In this document: piece by piece, positions 7,841-15,711 of the stretch
How the letters are laid out: the number at the start of each line of letters is the position of its first letter
Position numbering within the stretch: the first letter of the stretch is position 1
Source of the DNA: CAIYHK01 sp964638795
GTDB taxonomy: Bacteria; Actinomycetota; Acidimicrobiia; Acidimicrobiales; Ilumatobacteraceae
Direction of reading: 5' to 3'
NCBI GenBank assembly: GCA_964638795.1
Contig: CAZXAX010000016.1
Span: 1 to 31,610, forward strand
Length of the DNA: 31,610 nucleotides
Program-made: the position numbers and the translations under genes
Notes under the pieces: generated by a model
Seen by the model: only the letters and a program-made list of their open reading frames with translations
Database searches by the model: none
What the model was told of the DNA's origin: nothing

Positions 7841-8801
7841 ATCGGCAGTGGGGCGTCGTGTCGCCTCGATCAGTGGTGTGTGTCTGCTGTGGTTCGTTCT
7901 GCTCGCGTCGGCCCCGGTCTGGATAATCGCTGCCGGTCTTTACGACTCCGTTCGCCTCAAATTCCGCTTCCCCCACGTGCGGTTACTCGCATTTGGAGTG
8001 TTGTGGGCAACCTTTGAGATTTGTGGAGTGATGGTGTCCGCACTTTTGTGGTGTGCGGGGTTGCGGCGCAATGTGGCTGCCCATTACGCACTCCAACGCT
8101 GGTGGGCGGGGATGTTGATGAAGTCACTTCGCGCCACTTGCGGAATCAAGGTGCAAGTTACGGGTGAAAAAAATCTGCCAGATCAACCATTGATTGTCCT
8201 AGCGCGCCACGCGAGTTTGGCTGATTCGCTTGTGTCGGCATGGGTGCTCGGAAACCTCGCAGGTCGGCAGCCTCGTTATGTACTGAAACGAGAGTTGGCG
8301 CTTGATCCGTGTCTAGACATCGTTGGTCATCGGCTACCTAACTATTTCGTGAACCGTGAGGCAAATGACCCCGCGACTGAAGTTGCAGAACTGGAACAGC
8401 TCGCAGATGGTATGGGCGCAAGTGATGCGGTAGTGATCTTCCCTGAAGGCACGCGCTCAAATCCTGATAAGCGCACAAAGCGACTCGCCGAACTCGCAAC
8501 GAGAAGCCCCGCGAGAGAAGCCCGATTGCGCGAACTCAAGCATCTGCTGCCTCCACGCCCGGCAGGAACCGTTGCCCTTTTGAAGAAACAACCCCATGCA
8601 GCGGTTGTGGTTTGTGCGCATTCGGGTTTTGACGGCCTCGACACCTTCAAGGGAATCATCCGCCGCCTGGAATCCGGTGTGGGTGCGACGAAATTTGATT
8701 TACGAGCCGTTGATCGCCCAGTTGATGTGGATCCAGTCGAATGGTTGGACACACTGTGGGTGGAGAATGATCGCCGCGTTGCGGCACTAATGGAGGAATG
8801 A
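7818..8801 (+). CDS. PlsC-type 1-acyl-glycerol-3-phosphate acyltransferase family protein
   Basis: A 327-residue membrane-bound acyltransferase. Residues 17-40 and about 55-80 are membrane helices. The catalytic HX4D motif is HASLAD (131-136), and the acceptor-binding motif FPEGTR is at 208-213. The family transfers acyl chains from acyl-CoA or acyl-ACP to lysophospholipids or other acceptors. The C-terminal extension of about 110 residues after the FPEGTR block is longer than in plain PlsC, so a different acceptor is possible. It starts inside the upstream gene (23-bp overlap) and overlaps the DUF1295 gene by 4 bp, forming a tight three-gene operon. Confidence 0.9.
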   Translation: MASTKSRKSAVGRRVASISGVCLLWFVLLASAPVWIIAAGLYDSVRLKFRFPHVRLLAFGVLWATFEICGVMVSALLWCAGLRRNVAAHYALQRWWAGMLMKSLRATCGIKVQVTGEKNLPDQPLIVLARHASLADSLVSAWVLGNLAGRQPRYVLKRELALDPCLDIVGHRLPNYFVNREANDPATEVAELEQLADGMGASDAVVIFPEGTRSNPDKRTKRLAELATRSPAREARLRELKHLLPPRPAGTVALLKKQPHAAVVVCAHSGFDGLDTFKGIIRRLESGVGATKFDLRAVDRPVDVDPVEWLDTLWVENDRRVAALMEE

Positions 8802-9589
8802 TGTTTGCTCTCGCAAATCACGGTGATGCGTTGGTGGCTGCAGCGGTTGCAATTGCGATCCTGATGGTCGGCACATGGTTCGTAAGCCTTGTGTTGAAGA
8901 ATGCATCAATAGTGGATCTCATTTGGGGGTTTGGTTTTGTTGTTGTTGGCTGGGTTACGTATCTGGGTAGTGACACGACCTCGGCCTTATCGACCTTGTC
9001 GTTGGTGATGGTAACGATCTGGGGCTTGCGTCTTGCGATTTACCTCACATGGCGCAATCACGGCAAAGGTGAAGACTTTCGCTATGTGGCGATGCGTAAG
9101 CGGTGGGGCCAAAGGTTTCCATTAATCAGTTTGTTCACGGTGTTTGGTTTGCAGGGAACGATCATGTGGGTTGTCTCTTTGCCGGTGCAGTTGGTGATGA
9201 CCAAATCCGATTCTGACATTGGATTGTTGGCAGTCCTCGGAGCCGTTCTGTGGGCTGTTGGTCTGGCGTTTGAAGCGATTGGTGATGCTCAATTAACACG
9301 GTTCAAATCCGACCCGTCAAATGCGGGGAAAGTGATGAACCGTGGTCTGTGGCGATACACACGACACCCCAATTATTTTGGAGACGCCTGCGTATGGTGG
9401 GGCCTGGCAATCATTGCTCTAACCGTGTCCCCTTGGGGCTTGGTGGGTGCAGCCCTCATGCATCTGTTCCTGCGCCGAGTGTCAGGTGTGACGCTCTTGG
9501 AGAAGTCGCTTGTGAAGCGACGCGAGGGTTACGCCGAATACATAAAGGTGACCAGCCCGTTCATTCCGCGTCCGCCAAAGAAGTTCTGA
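8798..9589 (+). CDS. DUF1295 / steroid 5-alpha-reductase-like integral membrane protein
   Basis: A 263-residue polytopic membrane protein with about six hydrophobic segments. The C-terminal signature MNRGLWRYTRHPNYFGD...WWG (about 180-204) and the terminal EYIKVTSPFIPRPP are typical of DUF1295, a relative of steroid 5-alpha reductases and isoprenylcysteine methyltransferases that binds a nucleotide cofactor on the cytoplasmic side. The actual substrate is unknown. Two adjacent ATG codons (8798 and 8801) are possible; a GGAGG site at 8792-8796 sits 4 nt before the second, which may be the real start. It overlaps the acyltransferase stop by 4 bp. Confidence 0.88.
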   Translation: MMFALANHGDALVAAAVAIAILMVGTWFVSLVLKNASIVDLIWGFGFVVVGWVTYLGSDTTSALSTLSLVMVTIWGLRLAIYLTWRNHGKGEDFRYVAMRKRWGQRFPLISLFTVFGLQGTIMWVVSLPVQLVMTKSDSDIGLLAVLGAVLWAVGLAFEAIGDAQLTRFKSDPSNAGKVMNRGLWRYTRHPNYFGDACVWWGLAIIALTVSPWGLVGAALMHLFLRRVSGVTLLEKSLVKRREGYAEYIKVTSPFIPRPPKKF

Positions 9590-9615
9590 CGGACAACCAG
9601 GCCCGACAGATTGGC

Positions 9616-9621
9616 TAGCCT
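9616..9621 (+). promoter_or_regulatory. Candidate -10 box upstream of trpB2
   Basis: TAGCCT lies 35 nt before the trpB2 start, leaving room for a leader with the GGGGAG ribosome site. No convincing -35 is visible. Confidence 0.3.
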
Positions 9622-9656
9622 CACCTGAGAGCAATTGATGCTTTGAAGGGGAGATA

Positions 9657-10907
9657 ATGCAGTACAACCTTGCCGCCGAGAAGATGCCCACCGCGTGGTT
9701 CAATGCCTTGCCGCGGATGCCTGAGCCTCTGAAGCCACCGCTTCATCCCGGCACTAAAGAACCAGTTGGCCCCGATGATCTTGCGCCACTTTTTCCGATG
9801 GCACTAATTGAGCAAGAAATGTCGGCGTCGCCATACATTGACATCCCAGGTGAGGTACTCGACGTGTTGCGCCTGTGGCGTCCAACACCTTTGCGTCGTG
9901 CGATCAGACTCGAGCAAGCTCTTGGCACCACAGCACGTATCTATTACAAAGACGAGAGCGTCTCTCCAGCGGGCTCACATAAGCCGAACACCGCAGTGCC
10001 ACAGGCGTACTACAACGCCAAAGAAGGCATCAAGCGATTGACCACCGAAACGGGAGCAGGGCAGTGGGGAACTGCACTTTCGTTTGCGTGCGCCCAGTAT
10101 GGGATCGACGCAAAGGTCTACATGGTCCGCAACAGTTTTGAAGCTAAGCCATATCGCAAAATCATCATGGAAACTTGGGGTGCTGAGTGTGTGCCTTCAC
10201 CAGTGGATGATCCATCATCGCCTGGTTCGCTAGGCATGGCGATTTCTGATGCCGTGCGTGATGCGGTGAGTCGCGATGACACGCACTATGCACTTGGATC
10301 AGTTTTGAATCATGTTTTGCTTCATCAGACCATCATTGGTTTGGAGGCTCGCGAGCAATTGGCCATGGCGGGTGAGAAGCGCCCCGATGTTGTAATTGCA
10401 CCGTGTGGTGGTGGATCGAATCTTGGTGGCGTTGCCCTGCCGTTCATGGAGGATAAAGAAGTGCGCCTACTCGCAGTTGAGCCGCTGAGCTGCCCAACCC
10501 TCACCCAGGGAACCTATGGATATGACTTCGGTGATACTGCAGGAATGACTCCGATGATGGAGATGTACACACTTGGTGCTGACTTCATGCCACCGACCAT
10601 TCATGCCGGTGGACTCCGCTATCACGGCGATGCTCCAATCATCTCGTCGCTTGTGCATTCGGGTCGTATGGAAGCGATTGCCTACCCGCAGTCGAAGACC
10701 TTCGAGGCGGCAGCGATGTTTGCCAAAGTTGAAGGCCGTTTGCCAGCACCAGAGTGTGGACATTCAATCCGTGGGGCAATTGACGAGGCATTGGCAGCTA
10801 AAGAAGCAGGCGATGACCGTGTGATCCTTTTCAACTATTGCGGTCACGGCTTCTTGGACCTAGCTGCCTACGACGACTACAACCAAGGACGCATGATCGA
10901 CGCCTGA
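9657..10907 (+). CDS. trpB2: Tryptophan synthase beta chain, stand-alone class 2 type (TrpB2)
   Basis: A 416-residue PLP enzyme that condenses indole with serine. The PLP lysine is Lys109 in GSHKPNTA, followed by the catalytic loop ETGAGQWG with Glu131, and the phosphate-binding loop GGGSN is at 251-255. The N-terminal extension (PTAWFNALPRMPEPLKPPLHPGT) and the SPAGSHKPN wording mark the class 2 branch rather than the TrpA-partnered TrpB1. No trpA or other trp gene is in the window, which fits indole-salvage or stand-alone use known for this class. The start has a GGGGAG ribosome site 5 nt upstream. It converges on the minus-strand PLP enzyme with only 9 bp between stops. Confidence 0.93.
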   Translation: MQYNLAAEKMPTAWFNALPRMPEPLKPPLHPGTKEPVGPDDLAPLFPMALIEQEMSASPYIDIPGEVLDVLRLWRPTPLRRAIRLEQALGTTARIYYKDESVSPAGSHKPNTAVPQAYYNAKEGIKRLTTETGAGQWGTALSFACAQYGIDAKVYMVRNSFEAKPYRKIIMETWGAECVPSPVDDPSSPGSLGMAISDAVRDAVSRDDTHYALGSVLNHVLLHQTIIGLEAREQLAMAGEKRPDVVIAPCGGGSNLGGVALPFMEDKEVRLLAVEPLSCPTLTQGTYGYDFGDTAGMTPMMEMYTLGADFMPPTIHAGGLRYHGDAPIISSLVHSGRMEAIAYPQSKTFEAAAMFAKVEGRLPAPECGHSIRGAIDEALAAKEAGDDRVILFNYCGHGFLDLAAYDDYNQGRMIDA

Positions 10908-10934
10908 GTCGGGCTGTTAAAAAGTCGAACTCAG
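10904..10934. terminator. Weak inverted repeat between convergent trpB2 and the PLP-enzyme gene
   Basis: CTGAGT (10904-10909) and ACTCAG (10929-10934) are complementary and enclose the intergenic space with a TTAAAAAG core. Both stop codons are inside or touching it. It may serve as a bidirectional end; the stem is short. Confidence 0.25.
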
Positions 10935-12065
10935 ATCCGCCCAGAGATCCTCAGGATCCTCGAGGCCAACTGAGAGGCGCAAGAGTCCAGGCGATACGCC
11001 AGCAGCGGCGAGTTCGGCGGGGTCGGTGCCTGCATGGGTGCTGGTTGCAGGATGGCAGATCAGTGTCTCGGGCCCACCAAACGAAGTCGCAAGGCGTATC
11101 AACTTAAGTGAGTCCATGGTTTTGGTGGCCGCTGCAAGACCGTCTTTCAATTCGAAAGACAAAATCGTGCAGCTTTGGTCAAGCATGCTCTTGGCGAGGT
11201 TGTGTTGAGGGTGCGATTCGCATCCGAGATAACGCACTTGGCTAATCGCGGGATGCGACTCCAATTTTCGTGCAAGGGTCAATGCTGATTGGCTCTGATG
11301 TTTTGTGCGTAAAGGCAGAGTCCTGATGCCTCGCAATGCGTTGTGCGCATCGTACGGAGATGGTGCTGCACCATGAACCACTGAATATGCCCAAATTGCA
11401 TCAATCAGCTCGGCCTCACCAGACACGACGCCAAGAGTTGCATCGTTGTGCCCAGCTATGCCTTTGGTTGCTGAATGCACCACAAGATCTACGCCGTGTT
11501 CGATGGGGCGTAATGCAAGTGGCGTAGCCACGGTGGAGTCCACGAGTTTGAAGGGACCCTTGATTTGCGTGAGTGCCGCCAGATCGACAATGTCCAGCAT
11601 CGGATTCGAAGGAATTTCGGCAATAACAAGCATGGTCTTGCCGGGACGCACTGCTTCAGCAAAAGCAGAAGGTGATGTGCCATCGACAAAGGTGACATCG
11701 ATGCCAAAGCGCGGGCATGCTGCCTCGAGGAATGTGCGTGTGCCACCGTAAAGCTGTTTTTGCGCCACGATGTGATCGCCATTGGAGCAGAGCGCAAGAA
11801 TCGTCGACGCTATTGCGCCCATGCCGGAGGCGAAAGCCAGTGAGGATTCAGCACCTTCGAGTACGGCCATCGCTTCTTCGAACGACCGCACGGTTGGATT
11901 TGAATAACGGCTGTACAGGCCACCTGCACGCATGCCAGTTGCCTTGGCTGCCATCTCAGCGAGATTGTTTGACTCCCAAGTGGTTGAGGGGGTCAACGGA
12001 TTGACAAGTGATCCGTTCGTGTCGCGCCCGGCGACTATCGCATCTGTATCTCGGCCAAAGGGCAT
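10917..12065 (-). CDS. Cys/Met metabolism PLP-dependent enzyme (cystathionine gamma-synthase/lyase family)
   Basis: A 382-residue cytoplasmic fold-type I enzyme. Family marks are YSRYSNPT (51-58), QLYGGT with the ring-stacking Tyr106, the DST strand before the cofactor, the PLP lysine Lys201 in HSATKG, and ETLICHPATSTHA followed by LRLSVGLED near the end. The family includes cystathionine gamma-synthase, beta/gamma-lyases, O-acetylhomoserine sulfhydrylase and methionine gamma-lyase; the exact reaction cannot be fixed by eye. The start is supported by a TACTAT box 6 nt upstream, so besides read-through from the operon above it probably has its own leaderless promoter. Confidence 0.9.
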   Translation of the reverse strand: MPFGRDTDAIVAGRDTNGSLVNPLTPSTTWESNNLAEMAAKATGMRAGGLYSRYSNPTVRSFEEAMAVLEGAESSLAFASGMGAIASTILALCSNGDHIVAQKQLYGGTRTFLEAACPRFGIDVTFVDGTSPSAFAEAVRPGKTMLVIAEIPSNPMLDIVDLAALTQIKGPFKLVDSTVATPLALRPIEHGVDLVVHSATKGIAGHNDATLGVVSGEAELIDAIWAYSVVHGAAPSPYDAHNALRGIRTLPLRTKHQSQSALTLARKLESHPAISQVRYLGCESHPQHNLAKSMLDQSCTILSFELKDGLAAATKTMDSLKLIRLATSFGGPETLICHPATSTHAGTDPAELAAAGVSPGLLRLSVGLEDPEDLWADLSSTF

Positions 12066-12071
12066 TTAGCG

Positions 12072-12077
12072 ATAGTA
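12072..12077 (-). promoter_or_regulatory. -10 box for a leaderless transcript of the PLP-enzyme gene
   Basis: On the minus strand TACTAT ends 6 nt before the ATG at 12065, within the 33-bp gap after the PPOX gene. Confidence 0.45.
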
Positions 12078-12098
12078 GTTGTGGTGAATTGGAAGTGC

Positions 12099-12578
12099 TC
12101 AGCCCATTATCTGGGCATTGGACCAACTGACAATGCGCTCATCGGGGGTGAACCTGATGGTGACTGATTTGGCGTAAGTGGCCTTTGCGCTATCGGGCAT
12201 TGCGGAGGTCTTGGTCCGGTATGCCCCGTACTTGACATCCATGGCTTCGCGAATTCGCTGCGCTAATTCATCGGAAACTTCAGGCATGTCTGAAGTGCCC
12301 GTGAGGTGAACGGCTTTGAGTTCGCGCCAGAGTTCACCTGATTCAACGAGGAATGAAGAGCGCGAATTGTTCTTGATGCGCGTTACCTTTTTCGATCGCT
12401 CCGGCGTGCTCATCCAAATGATGTTGTCAAGAACTACATACCAAACTGGCAGAGCAATTGGAGTCCCATCTTTTTTGAGTGTGGTGTAAATACCCGTGTG
12501 CGAGTTGGTAACCATTTCCCAAGCTTCTTCGGGAGCCAGTCTCACACCGCGTTTCTTCTTCTCGGGTGTTTCTGACAT
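12099..12578 (-). CDS. Pyridoxamine 5'-phosphate oxidase-fold (PPOX/FDOR) protein
   Basis: A 159-residue split-barrel flavin/F420-binding protein. The N-terminal EEAWEMVTNSHTGIYTTLKKDGTPIALPVWYVV and then IIWMSTPERSKKVTRIKNNSRSSFLVE match the usual first strands and the basic phosphate-binding stretch of the family. Members bind FMN or F420 and reduce or bind small molecules; it is not a clear pdxH. It lies 3 bp after the acyl-CoA synthetase in the same minus-strand operon, with a GAAGG ribosome site inside that gene's end. Confidence 0.85.
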   Translation of the reverse strand: MSETPEKKKRGVRLAPEEAWEMVTNSHTGIYTTLKKDGTPIALPVWYVVLDNIIWMSTPERSKKVTRIKNNSRSSFLVESGELWRELKAVHLTGTSDMPEVSDELAQRIREAMDVKYGAYRTKTSAMPDSAKATYAKSVTIRFTPDERIVSWSNAQIMG

Positions 12579-12581
12579 TGC

Positions 12582-14072
12582 TTAGGCCTTCAGCTCTTCG
12601 CGAATCACGCGGCGTAGTACTTTGCCAGTGTCGTTGTAGGGGAGTTCGACGCGGTACTCAAAGCGAGCGGGCACGCGGCTTGAGCGCAGATGCTTTGCCA
12701 CCCATTGCTTTAACTCGTCGTCGTCACACGCAGTGCCATCTGCGGGCACAATGACCGCTGCGACTATCTCGCCCCATTCAACGTCTGGGAGCCCAATCAC
12801 GCAGACTTCGCGCACACTTGGGTGATCCAGCAATACATCTTCAATTTCGCCGGGCGAGAGGTTCTCGCCACCTTTGACGATCACATCATCAATTCGGCCC
12901 TCTACGAACAAGAAGCCACCTTCATCGAAGAAGCCACCGTCTTTGGTTTGGAACCAACCCTCATCTGATGAGGTCGAACCTTGCTTGGCATATTCGCCAG
13001 AAACCTGTTCACCTCGAACCCATACTTCGCCCGAAGTACCGACCGGTACTTCTTTGCCGTCTTCGTCACGAATTGTGATTTCAACACTGGGTAATGGTCG
13101 ACCAACAGAGCCGAGGCGCCTGCGAACCGCGGGGTCATCGCTGGCCATCGCATCACGGTGATCTTCGGGGCCAAGGATCGAGATGGAAGAACTGGTTTCG
13201 GTGAGGCCGTAAGCATTCACGAAATTCACGTTTGGAATGAGCTCCATCGCCCGCTCAATGATCGGTAACGGCATGCGTCCACCACCGTAGGAAAGATGGC
13301 GCAGTGATGGAAGACCCTTGCCATCTTCGAGCACTTCAAGGATGCGCGCGAGCATTGTTGGAACAACCATCGCGTGCGTGATCTCTTGCTCTCTTGCAAG
13401 ACGCACCCACTCGTTTTCTTCAAAAGCAGGAAGCTGAACAATGCGACGCCCTTGATAAACGCCAGTAAGCATCGCGGATATTCCTGCGATGTGATACGGC
13501 GGCACACTCACAAGCGATGCTTCGTCTTCTTCGGCACTCATGAACTCACAAGAGCCGAGCACGTAAGACACAAGGTGCCGCTGGCGGAGTACCGCAATTT
13601 TGGGGTCCCCTGAGGTTCCCGAGGTGTGGAGGAGCACTGCAACGTCTTCGGGCTCGCTCGACCAGTCCGCGCTTGGTGGAGTGACTTGACTCCAAGAAGC
13701 AGAGAACTCGGCATTGGCGAGAATCGTGAGTCCATCAGCAGGATTGATTAGCGACGAGACATTGGCGCCACCAACAACCACAGCGGGGGCCTGGCGTTGA
13801 ATGAGGGTGTTGAGGCGATCTGTTTGGAGTCGATATGAGACCGGAACGAACGGCTTACCTGCCCATGATGATCCAAACAAGGCAACTGGCAGAGTTGGGG
13901 CGGACTCATCTACATAGATGAGGCGATCTGCATTCTGCTCTCGTAACCAACCTGCGGTTTTTCCAGCTTGATCCGCCAGTTGGGCATAGGTCATTCCAGT
14001 GGTCTTGTCACCAATAGCAACACGATCACCGAACGCTTCTGCTGCCATTTCCAGCAGCATCATGATGTTCAT
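12582..14072 (-). CDS. Acyl-CoA synthetase / AMP-dependent ligase
   Basis: A 496-residue ANL-superfamily enzyme that activates a carboxylic acid with ATP and passes it to CoA or another thiol. Visible motifs are the P-loop LHTSGTSGDPK (148-158, with Ser in place of the usual second Thr), NAYGLTETSS (A5), a GRIDDVIVKGGENLSPGEIE hinge block, and the catalytic Lys484 in NDTGKVLRR. It is of normal length and intact. It starts 9 bp after the small two-Cys gene and ends 3 bp before the PPOX gene, so it is the middle of a minus-strand operon. The acid substrate is unknown. Confidence 0.91.
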   Translation of the reverse strand: MNIMMLLEMAAEAFGDRVAIGDKTTGMTYAQLADQAGKTAGWLREQNADRLIYVDESAPTLPVALFGSSWAGKPFVPVSYRLQTDRLNTLIQRQAPAVVVGGANVSSLINPADGLTILANAEFSASWSQVTPPSADWSSEPEDVAVLLHTSGTSGDPKIAVLRQRHLVSYVLGSCEFMSAEEDEASLVSVPPYHIAGISAMLTGVYQGRRIVQLPAFEENEWVRLAREQEITHAMVVPTMLARILEVLEDGKGLPSLRHLSYGGGRMPLPIIERAMELIPNVNFVNAYGLTETSSSISILGPEDHRDAMASDDPAVRRRLGSVGRPLPSVEITIRDEDGKEVPVGTSGEVWVRGEQVSGEYAKQGSTSSDEGWFQTKDGGFFDEGGFLFVEGRIDDVIVKGGENLSPGEIEDVLLDHPSVREVCVIGLPDVEWGEIVAAVIVPADGTACDDDELKQWVAKHLRSSRVPARFEYRVELPYNDTGKVLRRVIREELKA

Positions 14073-14081
14073 GCTCTTGCC

Positions 14082-14387
14082 TCAGTCCGAGCTTGGAAGT
14101 GCCTTGGCTTGCTTCAGCTCAAGAGGTGCACCGCCGATTGCAAGGCTTCCTTGGCCGGCTTTTGTAACGAGAATTTCAATACCGATTTCGTCGTCGGCAT
14201 AACGCTTGCCAGTCTGGGTGCCGCCTGAGGCATCTGCGGCCAGGTCGTTCTTGGTGTCCTTATCTGCACCTGGAACCACGGGATGGCCGCCGCAACGGAG
14301 GTCTACGTCGCCGCCCGGGGCGCGGACCACAATCATCTCGGTCGTGCATGCCGTGCTACGAAGCTTTTCGCCAACTTTCAACTGCAT
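14082..14387 (-). CDS. Small two-cysteine hypothetical protein, first gene of the minus-strand operon
   Basis: A 101-residue protein I cannot assign to a named family. It begins MQLKVGEKLRSTACTTEMIVVRAP and contains LRCGGHPVVP, so two Cys residues about 24 apart lie in a short beta-rich N-terminal half. A Gly/Asp-rich middle and a YADDEIGIEILVTKAGQGSLAIGG strand pair follow. The start codon was set at the inner Met because a GAGGGGA ribosome site lies 8 nt before it; the extra MMMRGFK upstream is probably leader. A role linked to the co-transcribed ligase, such as a small metal or thiol carrier, is only a guess. Confidence 0.75.
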   Translation of the reverse strand: MQLKVGEKLRSTACTTEMIVVRAPGGDVDLRCGGHPVVPGADKDTKNDLAADASGGTQTGKRYADDEIGIEILVTKAGQGSLAIGGAPLELKQAKALPSSD

Positions 14388-14497
14388 TTTGAATCCCCTC
14401 ATCATCAAAAAGTGCTCCTACTTATTACCACGAAGAGCACGAATTTGCCGAACGCAGTCGGCCTATCGTCGGGCGGGTTGTCTTGTCCCCTGAGACC

Positions 14498-14503
14498 TAT
14501 AGT
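14498..14503 (+). promoter_or_regulatory. Candidate -10 box of the ferredoxin gene
   Basis: TATAGT (5 of 6 to TATAAT) lies 28 nt before the ferredoxin ATG in the 144-bp divergent gap. A leader of about 20 nt would include the AGGAGGA ribosome site. The TTG at 14478 is too close for a standard -35. Confidence 0.4.
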
Positions 14504-14531
14504 TGGCGCAAGAAGTTGCTAGGAGGACAGC

Positions 14532-14723
14532 ATGCGAATCACGGTCGATCCAGAAGTTTGTTCAGGCCACGGGCGTTGCAACGCCATGGCGCCCGAGGTC
14601 TACCAGCTTGATGACATGGCCCACTGCATAGTGCGCGACATGGAAGTGCCTGCTGGACTCGAAGACAAGGCCCGCCTCGGTGCCGCCTCCTGCCCGGAGC
14701 GCGCGATCACCGTTCACGAGTAA
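14532..14723 (+). CDS. Small ferredoxin with a 3-Cys/1-His cluster motif (P450-type ferredoxin)
   Basis: A 63-residue acidic cytoplasmic ferredoxin. Cluster ligands visible are Cys10 and Cys16 in CSGHGRC and Cys54 in SCPERA. The place of the second Cys of a 4Fe-4S motif is His13 (CxxHxxC...CP). This pattern is known in actinobacterial ferredoxins that feed cytochromes P450 and Rieske or other oxygenases, holding a 3Fe-4S or an unusual 4Fe-4S cluster. No P450 is in the window. An ideal AGGAGGA ribosome site lies 5 nt before the ATG. The FadD-like ligase follows closely, so the two are probably one operon. Confidence 0.92.
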   Translation: MRITVDPEVCSGHGRCNAMAPEVYQLDDMAHCIVRDMEVPAGLEDKARLGAASCPERAITVHE

Positions 14724-14733
14724 ACCCACAGCT

Positions 14734-15684
14734 TTGGCATTCGTAGCCGACTTCGCACGTCAGTCTCCCGACCGGGTTGCGGTCGTGATGAATGGCGATG
14801 GTGCCAAGATCACATATTCCGAACTCGATGCGCGATCGGTTCGTATCGCAAATTCGTTGGCCGAGGCCGGCATGGGTTTTGGTTCCGCCGTTGGTGTGCT
14901 GTTGGAGAACGCAATCCATACCTATGAAGTCATGTGGGCATGTCAAAGAAGCGGGATTCGCTATACGCCGCTGAACACGCGACTAACAGTTGAGGAAATC
15001 GCCTACATCTTGAATGACTGTGGTGCTGAGATTTTCATCACCTCGCCAAAGTTCGCTGCAGTTGCATCAGAAGTGGCACGTCTCACACCCAATGTGCGGC
15101 GACGGTTTTGCGTTTCGGGATCAATTGACGGGCATGAAGATCTGGATGCGATCGCCTCAACAATGTCTGACGTTCCTGAATACGAAGAACTCGAGGGCCA
15201 TCCGATGATGTACTCATCGGGTACCACCGGCAAACCAAAAGGTGTGAAACGCGGACACACGAGGGCGCCAGCGGGTAGCGCAGCGCCGATTGCCGTGTTC
15301 ATGACCACACCAATGGCATATGACGAACAAACGGTGTATTTGAATCCAGCACCGCTCTACCACGCTGCCCCGATGGGGTGGTCAATGGCGGTGCATCGTT
15401 ATGGCGGGACCGTTGTGTGTATGGAACATTTCAATGAGGTTGACGCACTTCAACTCATTGAAAAACATGGAGTCACTCATGCGCAGTTTGTCCCCACGAT
15501 GTTTGTGCGCATGCTCAAACTTCCACCAAGNNNNNNNNNNNNNNNNNNNNNNNNNNNNNNNNNNNNNNNNNNNNNNNNNNNNNNNNNNNNNNNNNNNNNN
15601 NNNNNNNNNNNNNNNNNNNNNNNNNNNNNNAAACGAGCCCTCCGCGACCGTTATTGGTCGGCGAAGGGCTCGCGCATCATTTGA
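14734..15684 (+). CDS. FadD-like acyl-CoA synthetase, interrupted by an assembly gap
   Basis: Only the N-terminal half and the last 17 residues of an AMP-forming acyl-CoA ligase are present. Before the gap are the domain start SPDRVAVVMNGDGAKITYSELD, the P-loop YSSGTTGKPKG and YLNPAPLYHAAPMGWS. After it is KRALRDRYWSAKGSRII, which matches the usual FadD tail and ends in TGA. A ligase of about 500 residues needs roughly 200 more residues, so the 100 N hide about 0.6 kb, including the A5 motif and the catalytic Lys. No ATG is available at the front: TTG 14734, 10 bp after the ferredoxin stop, fits the family N-terminus, while GTG 14680 would overlap the ferredoxin gene. Confidence 0.85.
   Translation: MAFVADFARQSPDRVAVVMNGDGAKITYSELDARSVRIANSLAEAGMGFGSAVGVLLENAIHTYEVMWACQRSGIRYTPLNTRLTVEEIAYILNDCGAEIFITSPKFAAVASEVARLTPNVRRRFCVSGSIDGHEDLDAIASTMSDVPEYEELEGHPMMYSSGTTGKPKGVKRGHTRAPAGSAAPIAVFMTTPMAYDEQTVYLNPAPLYHAAPMGWSMAVHRYGGTVVCMEHFNEVDALQLIEKHGVTHAQFVPTMFVRMLKLPPXXXXXXXXXXXXXXXXXXXXXXXXXXXXXXXXXXKRALRDRYWSAKGSRII
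15531..15630. other. Assembly gap (100 N) inside the FadD-like ligase
   Basis: Exactly 100 N of nominal size. The ends do not overlap. From the missing ligase domains the real gap is estimated at about 0.6 kb. Confidence 0.97.
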
Positions 15685-15685
15685 T

Positions 15686-15706
15686 CGCCCGGTTTCTACG
15701 CGGGCG
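15686..15706. terminator. Possible bidirectional terminator between convergent ligase and SDR genes
   Basis: CGCCCG and CGGGCG form a 6-bp stem with a 9-nt loop in the 27-bp gap between the two stop codons. T tracts are poor on both strands, so this is weak. Confidence 0.3.
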
Positions 15707-15711
15707 CAAAA

